64,000 nucleotides of DNA, from the NCBI GenBank assembly GCA_964439265.1, contig CAYTOA010000001.1, forward strand, positions 236,850-300,849, written 5' to 3'. Positions 17,813-27,165 of this stretch are shown one piece after another. Every line of letters begins with the position of its first letter. Within the stretch, counting starts at the first letter, position 1. The translations under genes were made by a program, and so were the position numbers. The DNA comes from JAGVPT01 sp964439265 (lineage in GTDB: Bacteria > Bacteroidota > Ignavibacteria > UBA10030 > UBA8401). A model generated the notes under the pieces. That model searched no databases and was not told the origin of the DNA. It saw nothing but the letters and a program-made list of their open reading frames with translations.

Positions 17813-18487
17813 TTGAATCACTCGAGTAACCAGCATCGTCTGCAATGCGTCATCTTCGACATGGACGGCACACTAACTCAAACAAATCTGCTCATTTATG
17901 AGTCGTTCAATCATATTGCCGAAAAATACATTCATAAGCGGTTGAGTCCGCAGGAGATTATTGCACTCTTCGGTCCGCCGGAAGAGCAAGCGGTCGAGAA
18001 CATGATCGGCTCGCAGCATATCGAAAAAGCAATGAACGAGTACTACCAGTTTTATCAATTGCGGCACAACGAGCTGGCGTCGCTTTATCCGGGCATCAAA
18101 GAACTCCTGGCGTTCGTGAAAGAGCATGGAGTTCTGGTTGCTCTTTTTACCGGCAAGGGGCGGCGCACGACAGAAATTACGCTTCATGAATTCGGCATTG
18201 AGCGATTCTTCGACATGGTGATCACCGGCGATGACGTCGACCATTTTAAACCCTCCGGCGATGGAATCAAAAAAATCATGCAGAAGTTTTCGCTGCACTC
18301 GGATGTAGTGCTGATGGTCGGAGATGCTGTCGCCGATGTCACCGCTGCCCGCGAATGCGGCGTTCCAATCGCCTCCGTCGTGTGGGATTCATACGGCAAG
18401 GAGATGGTGATGAAGACAAAGCCGGATTTCCTGTTCCACAGCGTCGGCGAGCTTCGCACGTGGCTGGAACAAAAGCTTTTACAATGA
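17813..18487 (+). CDS. HAD hydrolase, phosphoglycolate phosphatase-like
   Basis: A 224-residue HAD phosphatase with motif I FDMDGTLTQ, motif II LFTGKGRR, the motif III lysine in DHFKPSGDG and motif IV VGDAVADVTAA. The helical cap lies between residues 30 and 90. The only start upstream of motif I is TTG at 17813, preceded by an AAGGA-like site about 14 bp away, so the start is tentative. It follows the CDF gene by 54 bp on the same strand. Pyrophosphatase (PpaX-like) or phosphoglycolate phosphatase activity is possible; the sequence does not decide. Confidence 0.85.
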   Translation: MNHSSNQHRLQCVIFDMDGTLTQTNLLIYESFNHIAEKYIHKRLSPQEIIALFGPPEEQAVENMIGSQHIEKAMNEYYQFYQLRHNELASLYPGIKELLAFVKEHGVLVALFTGKGRRTTEITLHEFGIERFFDMVITGDDVDHFKPSGDGIKKIMQKFSLHSDVVLMVGDAVADVTAARECGVPIASVVWDSYGKEMVMKTKPDFLFHSVGELRTWLEQKLLQ

Positions 18488-18527
18488 ACAATGATCAATC
18501 AACAATGAACAATCAACAATGAACAAT
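18482..18527. repeat. AT-rich short-word array at the stop codon
   Basis: Repeats of the word CAATGAA or CAATCAA begin at the stop codon of the HAD gene and run to the assembly gap. This is one of several arrays in the window with the same position relative to stop codons. Confidence 0.6.
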
Positions 18528-18564
18528 AAAGTGTTGACGAAAAAGCAATAACTATGACAAGAGA

Positions 18565-18664
18565 NNNNNNNNNNNNNNNNNNNNNNNNNNNNNNNNNNNN
18601 NNNNNNNNNNNNNNNNNNNNNNNNNNNNNNNNNNNNNNNNNNNNNNNNNNNNNNNNNNNNNNNN
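18565..18664. other. Assembly gap of 100 Ns, probably artefactual
   Basis: The 55 bases before the gap (18510-18564) are identical to the 55 bases after it (18665-18719). This suggests overlapping contig ends joined with a default gap, so the true sequence probably lacks both the Ns and one copy. Confidence 0.85.
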
Positions 18665-18731
18665 CAATCAACAATGAACAATAAAGTGTTGACGAAAAAG
18701 CAATAACTATGACAAGAGATCAGGCAAAAAC

Positions 18732-19739
18732 ATGACAGACGATGAACACCGCCTCAGAACCGGAGTTGTGGGAACAGGCCACCTCGGGTCGCTCCATGCA
18801 AAAATGTACTCGGAAATTCCGGCCTCAGTGTTTGTCGGCGCATTCGATGCTGACAAGCCAAAATGTGATGCGGTCGTTTCCCAATACCAGAATGCGAAAT
18901 CCTTTTCCAGCGTTGATGAACTGCTGGCAAATGTCGATGCCGTCAGCGTTGCGACGGTGACATCGCAGCATTTCGAAGTGGCGAAACGCGCGCTCAACGC
19001 CGGCGTACACGTGCTCATCGAAAAACCGATCACTCAAACGGTCGCCGAGGCGGATGAACTGATCGCGCTGGCAAAGGCAAAGGGCCGCACGATCCAGGTC
19101 GGACATATAGAGCGCTTCAATCCGGCAATCCTCGCTCTTGAGTCGTACGACCTCAGGCCGATGTTTATCGAGTCTCACCGGCTGGCGCAATTCAACCCGC
19201 GCGGAACGGATGTCGCCGTTGTGCTTGACCTGATGATCCATGACATTGACGTGATCCTGAGTCTGGTCAAGTCGCCTGTCTCCCGGATCGATGCGAACGG
19301 CGTTGCCGTCGTCTCCGATTCCGCCGATATTGCAAACGCCAGGCTTCAATTTGAAAATGGATGCGTTGCGAACGTCACTGCCAGCAGGATCTCACAGAAT
19401 AAAATGCGCAAGATGAGAATGTTCCAGGCCAACGGATATATTTCGATCGACTTCCTCCAGGGACTTGCGGAGGTATTCCGTCTTGTCGATGACGGTGCCA
19501 ACGTAGGACAAACGACAATGCTCCTCGGTCAGATAGGCGAAGGAAAGAAGAAACGGAACATCGTCTACGAACAGCCGGAAGTGAAGGACGTGAATGCGCT
19601 GAAATACGAGTTGGAGTCGTTCGTCACCTCCGTCAGGGAGAAGAAAGTGCCCGTCGTTTCGGGGGTCGACGGGCGTCTGGCGCTTGACGTGGCGCAAAGG
19701 ATCATGAACTCGATTCAAGTGCAGAAATTCGGCGTTTAA
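18732..19739 (+). CDS. Gfo/Idh/MocA oxidoreductase, GnnA-like
   Basis: An NAD(P)-dependent sugar oxidoreductase of 335 residues. The Rossmann motif is GVVGTGHLGSLHA, and EKPITQTVAEAD holds the conserved EKP of the family; the second domain has LDLMIHDIDVIL. The GVVGxGHLGxxHAxxY opening resembles GnnA, the UDP-GlcNAc 3-dehydrogenase that starts synthesis of diamino-sugar lipid A. No GnnB-like aminotransferase gene is adjacent. It is followed after 7 bp by the CCA-adding enzyme, with which it should be co-transcribed. The general family is certain; the GnnA role is inference. Confidence 0.85.
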   Translation: MTDDEHRLRTGVVGTGHLGSLHAKMYSEIPASVFVGAFDADKPKCDAVVSQYQNAKSFSSVDELLANVDAVSVATVTSQHFEVAKRALNAGVHVLIEKPITQTVAEADELIALAKAKGRTIQVGHIERFNPAILALESYDLRPMFIESHRLAQFNPRGTDVAVVLDLMIHDIDVILSLVKSPVSRIDANGVAVVSDSADIANARLQFENGCVANVTASRISQNKMRKMRMFQANGYISIDFLQGLAEVFRLVDDGANVGQTTMLLGQIGEGKKKRNIVYEQPEVKDVNALKYELESFVTSVREKKVPVVSGVDGRLALDVAQRIMNSIQVQKFGV

Positions 19740-19746
19740 AATTTGC

Positions 19747-21171
19747 ATGAGCGGAACGAAACAACATATCGAAATTCAATCCCCGGAACTTCGGTCGATA
19801 GGGGTGCTCGCAGATAGACTCCACATCGACGCATACGTAGTCGGCGGCTATATGCGGGATCGATTGCTTGGCAAGGATTCGCATGACGTCGATGTGCTGA
19901 TCGTCGGGGACGGCGTAGGATTTGCAAGACGCGCCGCGGAAGAGTTCGGAAATCGGACTATTGCAACGTACGAAAAATTCGGTACTGCCATGCTTCATCT
20001 CGGAACGCTGCAGGTCGAATTTGTCGGAGCCCGAAAAGAAAGCTACTCGAAAGATTCGCGCAACCCCGTCGTGGAAGCCGGTTCGCTTCACGACGATCTT
20101 GCCCGGCGGGACTTTACCGTGAATGCCCTCGCGGCATCGCTGAACTCGGCGTCATGGGGAGAGATGATTGATCCGTTTGACGGCCGCACCGACCTCGAGG
20201 CGAGAATTCTTCGTACACCGCTGGAACCGTCGAAGACTTTTACCGATGATCCTCTGCGGATCATGCGGGCGATGCGGTTTGCCTCGCAGCTCGGTTTCGT
20301 TTTGGAGAAGGGGACGCTCGAGGCGATCTCAACGATGAAAGAACGGCTCGCTATCATCGCGCAGGAACGGATCACCGACGAATTCATGAAAATTCTTGCC
20401 AGCGCGAAACCGTCTGTCGGCCTGCGGCTGATGTTCGATACGGGGGTCATGGGCATCGTATTCCCGGAGGTCGCAGAGCTTTCCGGCGTCGATCAACGAG
20501 ACGACCACCACCATAAAGACGTCTTTCTTCACACGTGCGTTGTCGTCGACAACATCTCCACGATGACGGAGAACGTATACCTTCGCCTCGCGGCGCTCGT
20601 TCACGATATTGCAAAGCCAAAAACAAAGCAGTTTCGCGAAGGGATCGGATGGACGTTCTACGGACACGAGGAGTTAGGGGCACGAATGGTGAAGCACATT
20701 TTCAGGAAACTGAGACTTCCGTTTGATAAGATTCCCTACGTCGAAAAACTGGTCCGGCTTCATCTTCGGCCCATGGCGCTCGTTGACGAAGAGGTAACCG
20801 ATTCCGCCGTGCGCCGCCTTCTTTTCGACGCGGGAGACCTGGTCGACGACCTGATGATTTTATGCCGGGCAGATATCACATCAAAAAATCCGAAACTTGT
20901 GCGCGAGTATACGACGAACTACGACCTTGTGTATGCGAAAATGAAAGAGGTGGAAGAAAAAGACCGGCTGCGCGCATTCCAACCTCCAGTTCGCGGGGAT
21001 GAAATAATGCAGGTCTGTGGTTTGGAACCGGGGGAACTTGTCGGCGTTCTGAAGGCCAAAATTGAAGAAGCGATCCTAGACGGTTTCATCGTGAACGAAC
21101 ACGACGCCGCTCTGCAGTATCTCCTCTCTATTAAGGATCCTGTTATACGGGAATTTCGGCACGTTTCCTAA
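19747..21171 (+). CDS. CCA-adding/poly(A) polymerase-family tRNA nucleotidyltransferase with HD domain
   Basis: Adds or repairs the 3' CCA of tRNA. The nucleotidyltransferase head shows VVGGYMRDRLLG (31-42) and the metal-binding DVDV (47-50), then RRDFTVNAL and DPLRIMRAMRFA. A C-terminal HD domain (about 255-400) begins with HHHKDVFLHT and contains LVHDIAKPKT, typical of bacterial enzymes that also trim cyclic phosphates. The 474-residue length is normal for this architecture. It ends the five-gene plus-strand run that starts at the CDF transporter. Whether it adds CCA alone or has an A- or CC-adding specialisation cannot be read. Confidence 0.93.
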   Translation: MSGTKQHIEIQSPELRSIGVLADRLHIDAYVVGGYMRDRLLGKDSHDVDVLIVGDGVGFARRAAEEFGNRTIATYEKFGTAMLHLGTLQVEFVGARKESYSKDSRNPVVEAGSLHDDLARRDFTVNALAASLNSASWGEMIDPFDGRTDLEARILRTPLEPSKTFTDDPLRIMRAMRFASQLGFVLEKGTLEAISTMKERLAIIAQERITDEFMKILASAKPSVGLRLMFDTGVMGIVFPEVAELSGVDQRDDHHHKDVFLHTCVVVDNISTMTENVYLRLAALVHDIAKPKTKQFREGIGWTFYGHEELGARMVKHIFRKLRLPFDKIPYVEKLVRLHLRPMALVDEEVTDSAVRRLLFDAGDLVDDLMILCRADITSKNPKLVREYTTNYDLVYAKMKEVEEKDRLRAFQPPVRGDEIMQVCGLEPGELVGVLKAKIEEAILDGFIVNEHDAALQYLLSIKDPVIREFRHVS

Positions 21172-21335
21172 TAATTCTTCGATAATTGATGTTTTAAGAG
21201 AGGAGCATGCTTCTCTGGAGCGAAAATACTATATTATGCTAAAGAAATTCACAATTATATGAAACTTTCATTGAAACTGTGCGTCTACTTACAAATAATG
21301 AACGTCGGTGCATGGAATATATCGGAGAATGATGT

Positions 21336-22667
21336 ATGAAACAGCTGTTTTTCACGGTTCTTTTTCTCTCGTTCGCGTCAACCCTTTTCGGCCAGGCAGC
21401 TCCCGCTAAGAAGCTCAGTCTAAAGCAATCAATTGGATATGCATTAGGCAAGAACGTGACGGTGGCGCAATCTCAAAATAACATCGATGCCGCACAAAGC
21501 GGTGTCCTGGCAGGATATGGCGGCTACCTTCCGTCTCTTTCTGCGTCGGGTTACTGGAGTAGGCAGCAAACAACAGAAGCGTTTTTTTCAGGCGTGACGT
21601 TTTCCCATCCAACCACGACAACGAACTATTTTAATTCAAGTGTAAATGCCAACTGGACGATTTTTAACGGATTTGCACGTGAGGCCGCTCTGAAGAAGGC
21701 AAATGCCGGGGCTCGATCGACCGACGAGATCTTTGCGAGAACAAAACAACAAATTGTTAATTTGGTGCAAGCCGATTACCTCACGGTTTTAAGGAATGAA
21801 CAGCTAGTCAAAGTGAGCGAGGAGAACCTGAAACGGGATCAGCGGGAACTTGAACGTATTACGGAATCTCAGAAGGTTGGGACTCTTGCCATAGCGGATG
21901 TCTATAATCAGCAATCGGTTGTCTCTGCCGACGAACTGAGCCTTCTTCAAGCTCAGAACACGTACGATGAATCGAAAGCCGACCTTATTGCATTGATCGG
22001 ATTAGATCAATCCGATAACTTTGAGGTGGCCGACGAATCAATTTCTCAGGACATCAGTCAATCGGAGCTCGGCGACACTGCAAATAGCTATCAGAACATG
22101 GCAATGATCCGAAGGACTGCGATGGCAAATCGTCCTGATTATCAAAGCGCATTAGAATTAGTAACGAGTGCACACGCCGACGAGACTTCGGCGATTAGCA
22201 AATATTATCCCGGAGTGAGCGCAAGTGCCTCATATTCTCTTAACAATACGGAACTTTCCAATCTGACGCAGAACAAGGGACTAAGTTGGGGGTTAAATAT
22301 CTCCTGGACCTTGTTCGACGGTTTTTTTACAAACCAAAGCATCCAAACAGCTAAAGTTGAACAGATGAACGCAGAGTTAAATGTCCTTCAAACGGAACGC
22401 AACGTCAGTGTCGATGTGAAAAAAGCATTGTTGAATCTTGAGTCCGGACGCAAACAGTACACTGCAAGCATCAAAAGCCTTCAATCGGCGACCCAGAATC
22501 AAAAAGTTGCGGAAGAACGATATAATCTTGGTGCCGGAACGCTTGTTGATTTGTTGACGGCCAACGCCGGGCTTGTGAATGCCGAAGCGAGCAAGATCAA
22601 CGCTGCCTTCAACTACATTATGTCAAAAATGAATTTGGACCTCGCAATCGGTAACGTTACATATTAA
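21336..22667 (+). CDS. TolC-family outer-membrane efflux protein
   Basis: Forms the trimeric outer-membrane and periplasmic channel of a tripartite exporter. Residues 1-20 (MKQLFFTVLFLSFASTLFGQ) are a signal peptide. Two OEP repeats of long coiled helices are separated by short strands, with the repeat marker FNGFAREAALKKA in the first half and LFDGFFTNQSIQTAK in the second. The length of 443 residues is normal. GGAG lies just upstream of the ATG at 21336. It is the first gene of a six-gene run with a HlyD-type adaptor, a TPR protein, an ABC ATPase and two permeases. Confidence 0.93.
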   Translation: MKQLFFTVLFLSFASTLFGQAAPAKKLSLKQSIGYALGKNVTVAQSQNNIDAAQSGVLAGYGGYLPSLSASGYWSRQQTTEAFFSGVTFSHPTTTTNYFNSSVNANWTIFNGFAREAALKKANAGARSTDEIFARTKQQIVNLVQADYLTVLRNEQLVKVSEENLKRDQRELERITESQKVGTLAIADVYNQQSVVSADELSLLQAQNTYDESKADLIALIGLDQSDNFEVADESISQDISQSELGDTANSYQNMAMIRRTAMANRPDYQSALELVTSAHADETSAISKYYPGVSASASYSLNNTELSNLTQNKGLSWGLNISWTLFDGFFTNQSIQTAKVEQMNAELNVLQTERNVSVDVKKALLNLESGRKQYTASIKSLQSATQNQKVAEERYNLGAGTLVDLLTANAGLVNAEASKINAAFNYIMSKMNLDLAIGNVTY

Positions 22668-22709
22668 AAAGAGTATAAAGTCGACATTATTCTTAAGGAG
22701 TAGCACGAA

Positions 22710-24035
22710 ATGGCAAACGGACAAGGGAAAAGATCCAAAAAGAAGCTTTTTATTTTTTCGGGCATTGGCGTGGTGGTGATAGCGCTGGTCCTGATTGTGC
22801 TGCTGGGGAGTAAACGAGAAAATGTGGTGAACGTGCAGACGGAGAAGGTGCAGCGAAAATCGATTACTCAAATTGTTACGGCGTCGGGGAAAATTCAACC
22901 TGAAAAAATGGTGAAGATCAATGCCGAAGTCAGCGGCGAAATTATTTTGTTGCCGGTGAAAGATGGACAGAAAGTGCAGAAAGGAGACCTGTTAGTACGC
23001 ATTAATCCGGATGTCTACCAGGCCCAGGTTGACGGCGCAGAAGCAGGTCTCGTAGCGGCCAAAGCTTCGCTTGCATTAAACCAAGCCAACCTTGAAAAAT
23101 CGGAAAGCGAATATAAACGTGCGCAGGGTTTGTATGAGAAGACCTTGATGTCCGAACAGGATTTTGTCGGATCGAAAACCACGTACAAGGTTGCAAAAGC
23201 CCAATACGAATCCGCAGTTTCCGGTGTCACTCAGGCGGCTGCGAACCTCAATCAGTCCAAAGAAAATCTTGCAAAAACATCTATCTATTCGCCGATTGAT
23301 GGGACTGTATCTCAATTAATTTCTGAACTCGGCGAACGTGTGAGCGGGAGCAGCTTCACGGAAGGGACCGAAATTATGACGGTTTCGGATCTGACGAGGA
23401 TGGAGGCTCGCATCAACGTTGGCGAGAATGATGTTGTTTTGATTGCCGTGAACGATACGGCAAACATTCAGGTCGATGCGTATCCGGAAAGAAAGCTCAA
23501 AGGGGTCGTCTACGAACTTGCAAATACTGCTACGACGACCGGCGCGGGAACTCAGGATGAAGTCACAAATTTCCAGGTAAAGATCCGTGTGCTCGACAAA
23601 GATATTGCTCTCCGTCCGGGCATGTCGATGTCGGCAGACGTTCAAACGGAAACCAGAAACAATGTGCTGGCGGTACCGATTCAAAGCGTTACGACGAGAA
23701 CGCCAAAAGCCAAGGAAGGCGCCAAAGCCGATTCTTCTTCGAAATCACAGAAATCTGACAATGCAACCGCCGACGCGAAAAATGTGATGGGAATGTCGAT
23801 GGATAAACCCATCGAGGTGGTCTTTATTGTGGACAAGGGCAAAGTGAAACAAGTTCCCGTAAAGCGCGGGATCAGCGACGAGACGACGGTTGAAATCATC
23901 AGCGGTGTCTCGGACAGCGATGAAGTCGTCTCCGGAAGCTATAAGGCGATCAATCGGGAGTTGGAGGACGGCTCGACGATAAAAATCGACAATACGACAA
24001 AACGCTTCGGTATGGTGAAGAAGGAAGGGACGTAA
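22710..24035 (+). CDS. MacA-like periplasmic adaptor (HlyD/RND MFP family)
   Basis: Links an inner-membrane ABC permease to TolC. It has an N-terminal membrane anchor (about 11-32), a lipoyl half-motif at VSGEIILLPVKDGQKVQKGD, a coiled-coil hairpin (about 105-195) and a barrel domain after SPIDGTVSQLISELGERV. The C-terminal domain is interrupted near 330-365 by a Ser/Lys/Ala-rich stretch before the VVFIVDKGKVKQVPVKRG block, which is longer than in typical MacA. An AAGGAG site precedes the ATG. It lies 42 bp after tolC and 24 bp before the TPR gene. Confidence 0.92.
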   Translation: MANGQGKRSKKKLFIFSGIGVVVIALVLIVLLGSKRENVVNVQTEKVQRKSITQIVTASGKIQPEKMVKINAEVSGEIILLPVKDGQKVQKGDLLVRINPDVYQAQVDGAEAGLVAAKASLALNQANLEKSESEYKRAQGLYEKTLMSEQDFVGSKTTYKVAKAQYESAVSGVTQAAANLNQSKENLAKTSIYSPIDGTVSQLISELGERVSGSSFTEGTEIMTVSDLTRMEARINVGENDVVLIAVNDTANIQVDAYPERKLKGVVYELANTATTTGAGTQDEVTNFQVKIRVLDKDIALRPGMSMSADVQTETRNNVLAVPIQSVTTRTPKAKEGAKADSSSKSQKSDNATADAKNVMGMSMDKPIEVVFIVDKGKVKQVPVKRGISDETTVEIISGVSDSDEVVSGSYKAINRELEDGSTIKIDNTTKRFGMVKKEGT

Positions 24036-24059
24036 TCTTCTCAGTATTCGCTGGATCCA

Positions 24060-25022
24060 ATGAAACGATTTTTTCCGACTCTGATTGTTCCCTTCATAGT
24101 GTTGGCGTTTGCGATTCCCGCGGCCGGTCAGGTTGATAGCGCCGGCATCAGGCTGATCGATCAGCGAAAACTTGACGAGGCGCGATCGTTCTTTGAAGGA
24201 AAGCTCAAGGCCAACCCAAAAGATGATGAATCTCAGTACGAGCTCGCGCGCGTGTTTCTGTTCCAAGGAAAGATGGATGATGCGGAGGATGCGATCGACG
24301 CGGCACTGGACCTGAATGAGAAGGATGCGCGGTTTCATTTCTTGCGTGGGCAAATTTTGGGTCAAATTGCGGCGAATGCAAATATATTCAAACAGGGAAT
24401 TCTTGCCCCCAAAGTGAAGAACGCATTTCTCCGCTCAGTCGAACTTGATTCGACATTTGTGGAAGCTCATATAGGTTTGTACAATTATTACGTCATGGCG
24501 CCGGGCATCATGGGAGGGAGCGACGAGAAGGCGCTGGAGCAAGCGGGTATCGTGTTACGGCTCAACAGTTATCGCGGCCACATACTGCTTGCAAATTTTC
24601 ATCAAAGGAAAAATGAATTCAGCGAAGCAGAAGGTGAATATAAAAAAGCAATAAGCGCAGAACCGAAAAAAACCGGCGGCTACAAGTCATTAGGATATTT
24701 CTACGTTGGTCAGAAGAGGTATGATGAAGCGATCGGTCAGTTCAAGAAATACGTCGATCTCGATCCTTCGAACCCGGACGCCTATGATAGTTTCGGAGAC
24801 GCGCTTTTTGGGCAGGAGAGATACGATGAAGCAATTGAAAAGTACAATGCGGCATTGCTTTTAGACAAGACCTTTTCCTCCTCGATTTACCAGCTCGGCG
24901 CGTGTTACGAGAAGAAAGGGATGAACGCAAAGGCGGTCGAAACGTATCAATGGTACTTGTCGGTCGCACCGACGGGGCGGTTCGCCGAGTCGGCAAAAAG
25001 AAAAATCAAAGATTTGTCATAA
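24060..25022 (+). CDS. Secreted TPR-repeat protein within the exporter operon
   Basis: A 320-residue protein with a signal peptide ending near AIPAAGQ and about seven tetratricopeptide repeats, for example RLIDQRKLDEARSFFEGKL, GQKRYDEAIGQFKKYVDLDP and GQERYDEAIEKYNAALLLD. TPR proteins act as protein-binding scaffolds and this one should lie in the periplasm. It sits between the adaptor and the ATPase of the exporter, 24 bp after the former and 20 bp before the latter, so it is probably co-expressed. Binding a substrate or assembling the complex is inference; no enzymatic motif is present. Confidence 0.85.
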   Translation: MKRFFPTLIVPFIVLAFAIPAAGQVDSAGIRLIDQRKLDEARSFFEGKLKANPKDDESQYELARVFLFQGKMDDAEDAIDAALDLNEKDARFHFLRGQILGQIAANANIFKQGILAPKVKNAFLRSVELDSTFVEAHIGLYNYYVMAPGIMGGSDEKALEQAGIVLRLNSYRGHILLANFHQRKNEFSEAEGEYKKAISAEPKKTGGYKSLGYFYVGQKRYDEAIGQFKKYVDLDPSNPDAYDSFGDALFGQERYDEAIEKYNAALLLDKTFSSSIYQLGACYEKKGMNAKAVETYQWYLSVAPTGRFAESAKRKIKDLS

Positions 25023-25042
25023 TTCATCAACAAGGTCGAACT

Positions 25043-25759
25043 ATGAACGTCATCAACATCAAGAACATCAGCAAAACGTACGTCATGGGAACAGAGGCAG
25101 TGCATGCGCTCCATGATGTTTCGATCCAGATTGACCGGGGCGAGTACGTCGCGATCATGGGACCTTCCGGGTCCGGCAAATCGACTCTCATGAATATCCT
25201 GGGGTGTCTGGACACGCCGTCGACCGGCCTCTACGAATTTAACGGAGTCAATGTAAGCGAGATGAACGACAACGAGCTCGCCAAGATTCGGAACAAAGAG
25301 ATCGGGTTCGTCTTTCAGACGTTCAACCTTATTCCGCGCTCGGATGCGCTTCATAATGTCGAACTGCCACTGATCTACGGCGGTATCAATGCGCACGAAC
25401 GGAAACGCCTTGCGGCCGAGTCGCTCCAGCACGTCAACCTTGGAGACCGAATGCATCATAGGCCGAACGAACTGTCCGGCGGGCAGCGGCAGCGCGTGGC
25501 GATCGCACGGGCGCTCGTGACGAAGCCCTCGATTATCCTTGCGGATGAGCCGACCGGAAACTTGGACACGAAAACCGGAGACGAGATCATGGCTCTCCTC
25601 GAAGAACTTCATCACAACGGCAACACGATCATTCTTGTGACGCACGAAGAGTACATCGCAGAGCACGCGAATCGTATCATCCGCATCCGCGACGGCGCAG
25701 TTGAGCGCGATGAGATCGTACAAAAGAGATTTGTCCCGAATGTTCCGGCAGCAGTGTAG
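25043..25759 (+). CDS. MacB/LolD-family ABC transporter ATPase
   Basis: The ATP-hydrolysing subunit of a type VII (MacB-like) ABC system. From the ATG at 25043 the 238-residue protein has Walker A GPSGSGKST, the family block LMNILGCLDTPSTG, Q-loop FQTFNLIP, signature LSGGQRQRVAIARAL and Walker B IILADEPTGNLD with the H-loop in LVTHEE. The open frame reaches back to 24902 inside the TPR gene, but the extension has no domain character. In E. coli MacB the ATPase is fused to the permease; here it is a separate gene followed by two permease genes. Confidence 0.95.
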   Translation: MNVINIKNISKTYVMGTEAVHALHDVSIQIDRGEYVAIMGPSGSGKSTLMNILGCLDTPSTGLYEFNGVNVSEMNDNELAKIRNKEIGFVFQTFNLIPRSDALHNVELPLIYGGINAHERKRLAAESLQHVNLGDRMHHRPNELSGGQRQRVAIARALVTKPSIILADEPTGNLDTKTGDEIMALLEELHHNGNTIILVTHEEYIAEHANRIIRIRDGAVERDEIVQKRFVPNVPAAV

Positions 25760-25821
25760 TCTGGGATCATACCCTCGGAAACAGTGTTTTACCTTCCTAA
25801 AAAAATGAGGCGAGGAATTGT

Positions 25822-27060
25822 ATGGGAATGAAAATTGCGGATTTCGCGTACGAGATCAAAGAAGGCTTGTTAATATCCTTCCAGGCGATCCGTGCGAACA
25901 AGATGCGCTCTGTACTTACAACGCTCGGCATCGTCATCGGCATTGTGTCGGTAACGTTGATGGGGACAGCGATCGAAGGACTCAGCCGAGGGTTCAACGA
26001 CAGCATTTCCAAAATCGGAGCGGACGTGTTGTATGTGCAAAAATGGCCGTGGTTCGGCGGCGCTGAGTGGTGGAAATACCGGAACAGGAAGGACGTAAAG
26101 TACCCGCAATTTGAAGCGGTTGAGCGTCATGCCACCTTGATCAAATCAGTCACACCGATTTGCTGGACGCAAAGCACGGTGAAGTACAAGAATCAGAGCT
26201 CCGATGGTGTTCTGACTCTCGGAGCTAACGACCAGTATCTAGAGACATCCGGCATCAGCATGGACTTGGGGAGATTTTTCAACCAGGCGGAGTCGGACGG
26301 CGGACGGCCTGTTTGCGTTCTTGGGTCCGAAGTTGCGGACAATCTCTTTCCGAACGAAACTCCCCTCGGCAAGACAATCCGGATCGGAACATCAACGTTT
26401 CGCGTTATCGGCGTCGTAGAGAAGCAGGGGAGTTTTCTTGGGCTCGAAAGCCTTGACAACCGGATCGTTATTCCTATTGAATCGTTTTTCCGGAAGTTTG
26501 GTGCGAATCGCGGTATCCAGATTAACGTGAAAGCCGCCGACATCAAAAATCTTGATGATACGAAAGAAGAACTTCGGGGGATTATTCGTAAAGCGCGTCA
26601 CGTCCCGCCAAAGGCGGAAGATGACTTTGCCATAAATCAGCAGGAATTGTTCGTCCAGACGTTCAATGCCATCGGGGTTGTGGTTGCCGGGATCGGGCTC
26701 TTCATTACGGCTCTTTCGTTGTTCGTCGGCGCCATCGGTATTATGAACATCATGTTCGTCTCGGTTACCGAGAGGACGAAAGAGATCGGGATACGCAAGG
26801 CGATCGGAGCAAGGCGGGGGACGATACTTCTTCAATTCCTTATTGAATCTGCTGCACTTTCCCTGATCGGCGGTATCATCGGTATCATTATTTCATATCC
26901 GTTGAGTTTGCTCATCAACCAGATACTGCCGACTTCGATGCCGATCAGCGTCGTTGCGATCGCTATTCTTATTTCGATCATCGTCGGGGTCGTATCAGGG
27001 TTCCTTCCGGCGAACAGGGCGTCGAAGCTGGACCCGGTAGAGGCGCTGCGGTATGAATGA
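25822..27060 (+). CDS. MacB/FtsX-family ABC permease, first
   Basis: A 412-residue inner-membrane permease. One helix near residues 25-48 (SVLTTLGIVIGIVSVTLMG) is followed by a MacB-type periplasmic core domain (about 50-280) and three C-terminal helices containing GAIGIMNIMFVSVTERTKEI and KAIGARR, the FtsX signature. The ending ASKLDPVEALRYE is standard for the family. GAGGCGAGG precedes the start. It pairs with the homologous permease at 27166, suggesting a heterodimer driven by the ATPase at 25043. Confidence 0.94.
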   Translation: MGMKIADFAYEIKEGLLISFQAIRANKMRSVLTTLGIVIGIVSVTLMGTAIEGLSRGFNDSISKIGADVLYVQKWPWFGGAEWWKYRNRKDVKYPQFEAVERHATLIKSVTPICWTQSTVKYKNQSSDGVLTLGANDQYLETSGISMDLGRFFNQAESDGGRPVCVLGSEVADNLFPNETPLGKTIRIGTSTFRVIGVVEKQGSFLGLESLDNRIVIPIESFFRKFGANRGIQINVKAADIKNLDDTKEELRGIIRKARHVPPKAEDDFAINQQELFVQTFNAIGVVVAGIGLFITALSLFVGAIGIMNIMFVSVTERTKEIGIRKAIGARRGTILLQFLIESAALSLIGGIIGIIISYPLSLLINQILPTSMPISVVAIAILISIIVGVVSGFLPANRASKLDPVEALRYE

Positions 27061-27061
27061 C

Positions 27062-27097
27062 AACTAAGAATTATGAATTAAGAATCATGAATTGAGG
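27062..27097. repeat. AT-rich short-word array after permease 1
   Basis: Three variants of the word AAGAATTATGAATT begin two bases after the stop codon of the first permease gene. It occupies part of the 105-bp spacer to the second permease. Confidence 0.6.
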
Positions 27098-27165
27098 TAC
27101 CGCGCGAAGGTCCGTAAGGCGAGTTCCTTGGTTCTCACTGTTTCCCTCTTGTTCATTAAAGGCTT

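Noticed and set aside
18479..18681. Open frames crossing the 100-N gap near 18.6 kb
   Set aside because: They consist mostly of unknown residues and short-word repeat DNA.
21195..21230. AGAGAGGAGCATGCTTCTCT palindrome after the CCA gene as a terminator
   Set aside because: No T-run follows, and the stem includes a G-T pair; it may simply be a palindromic stretch.
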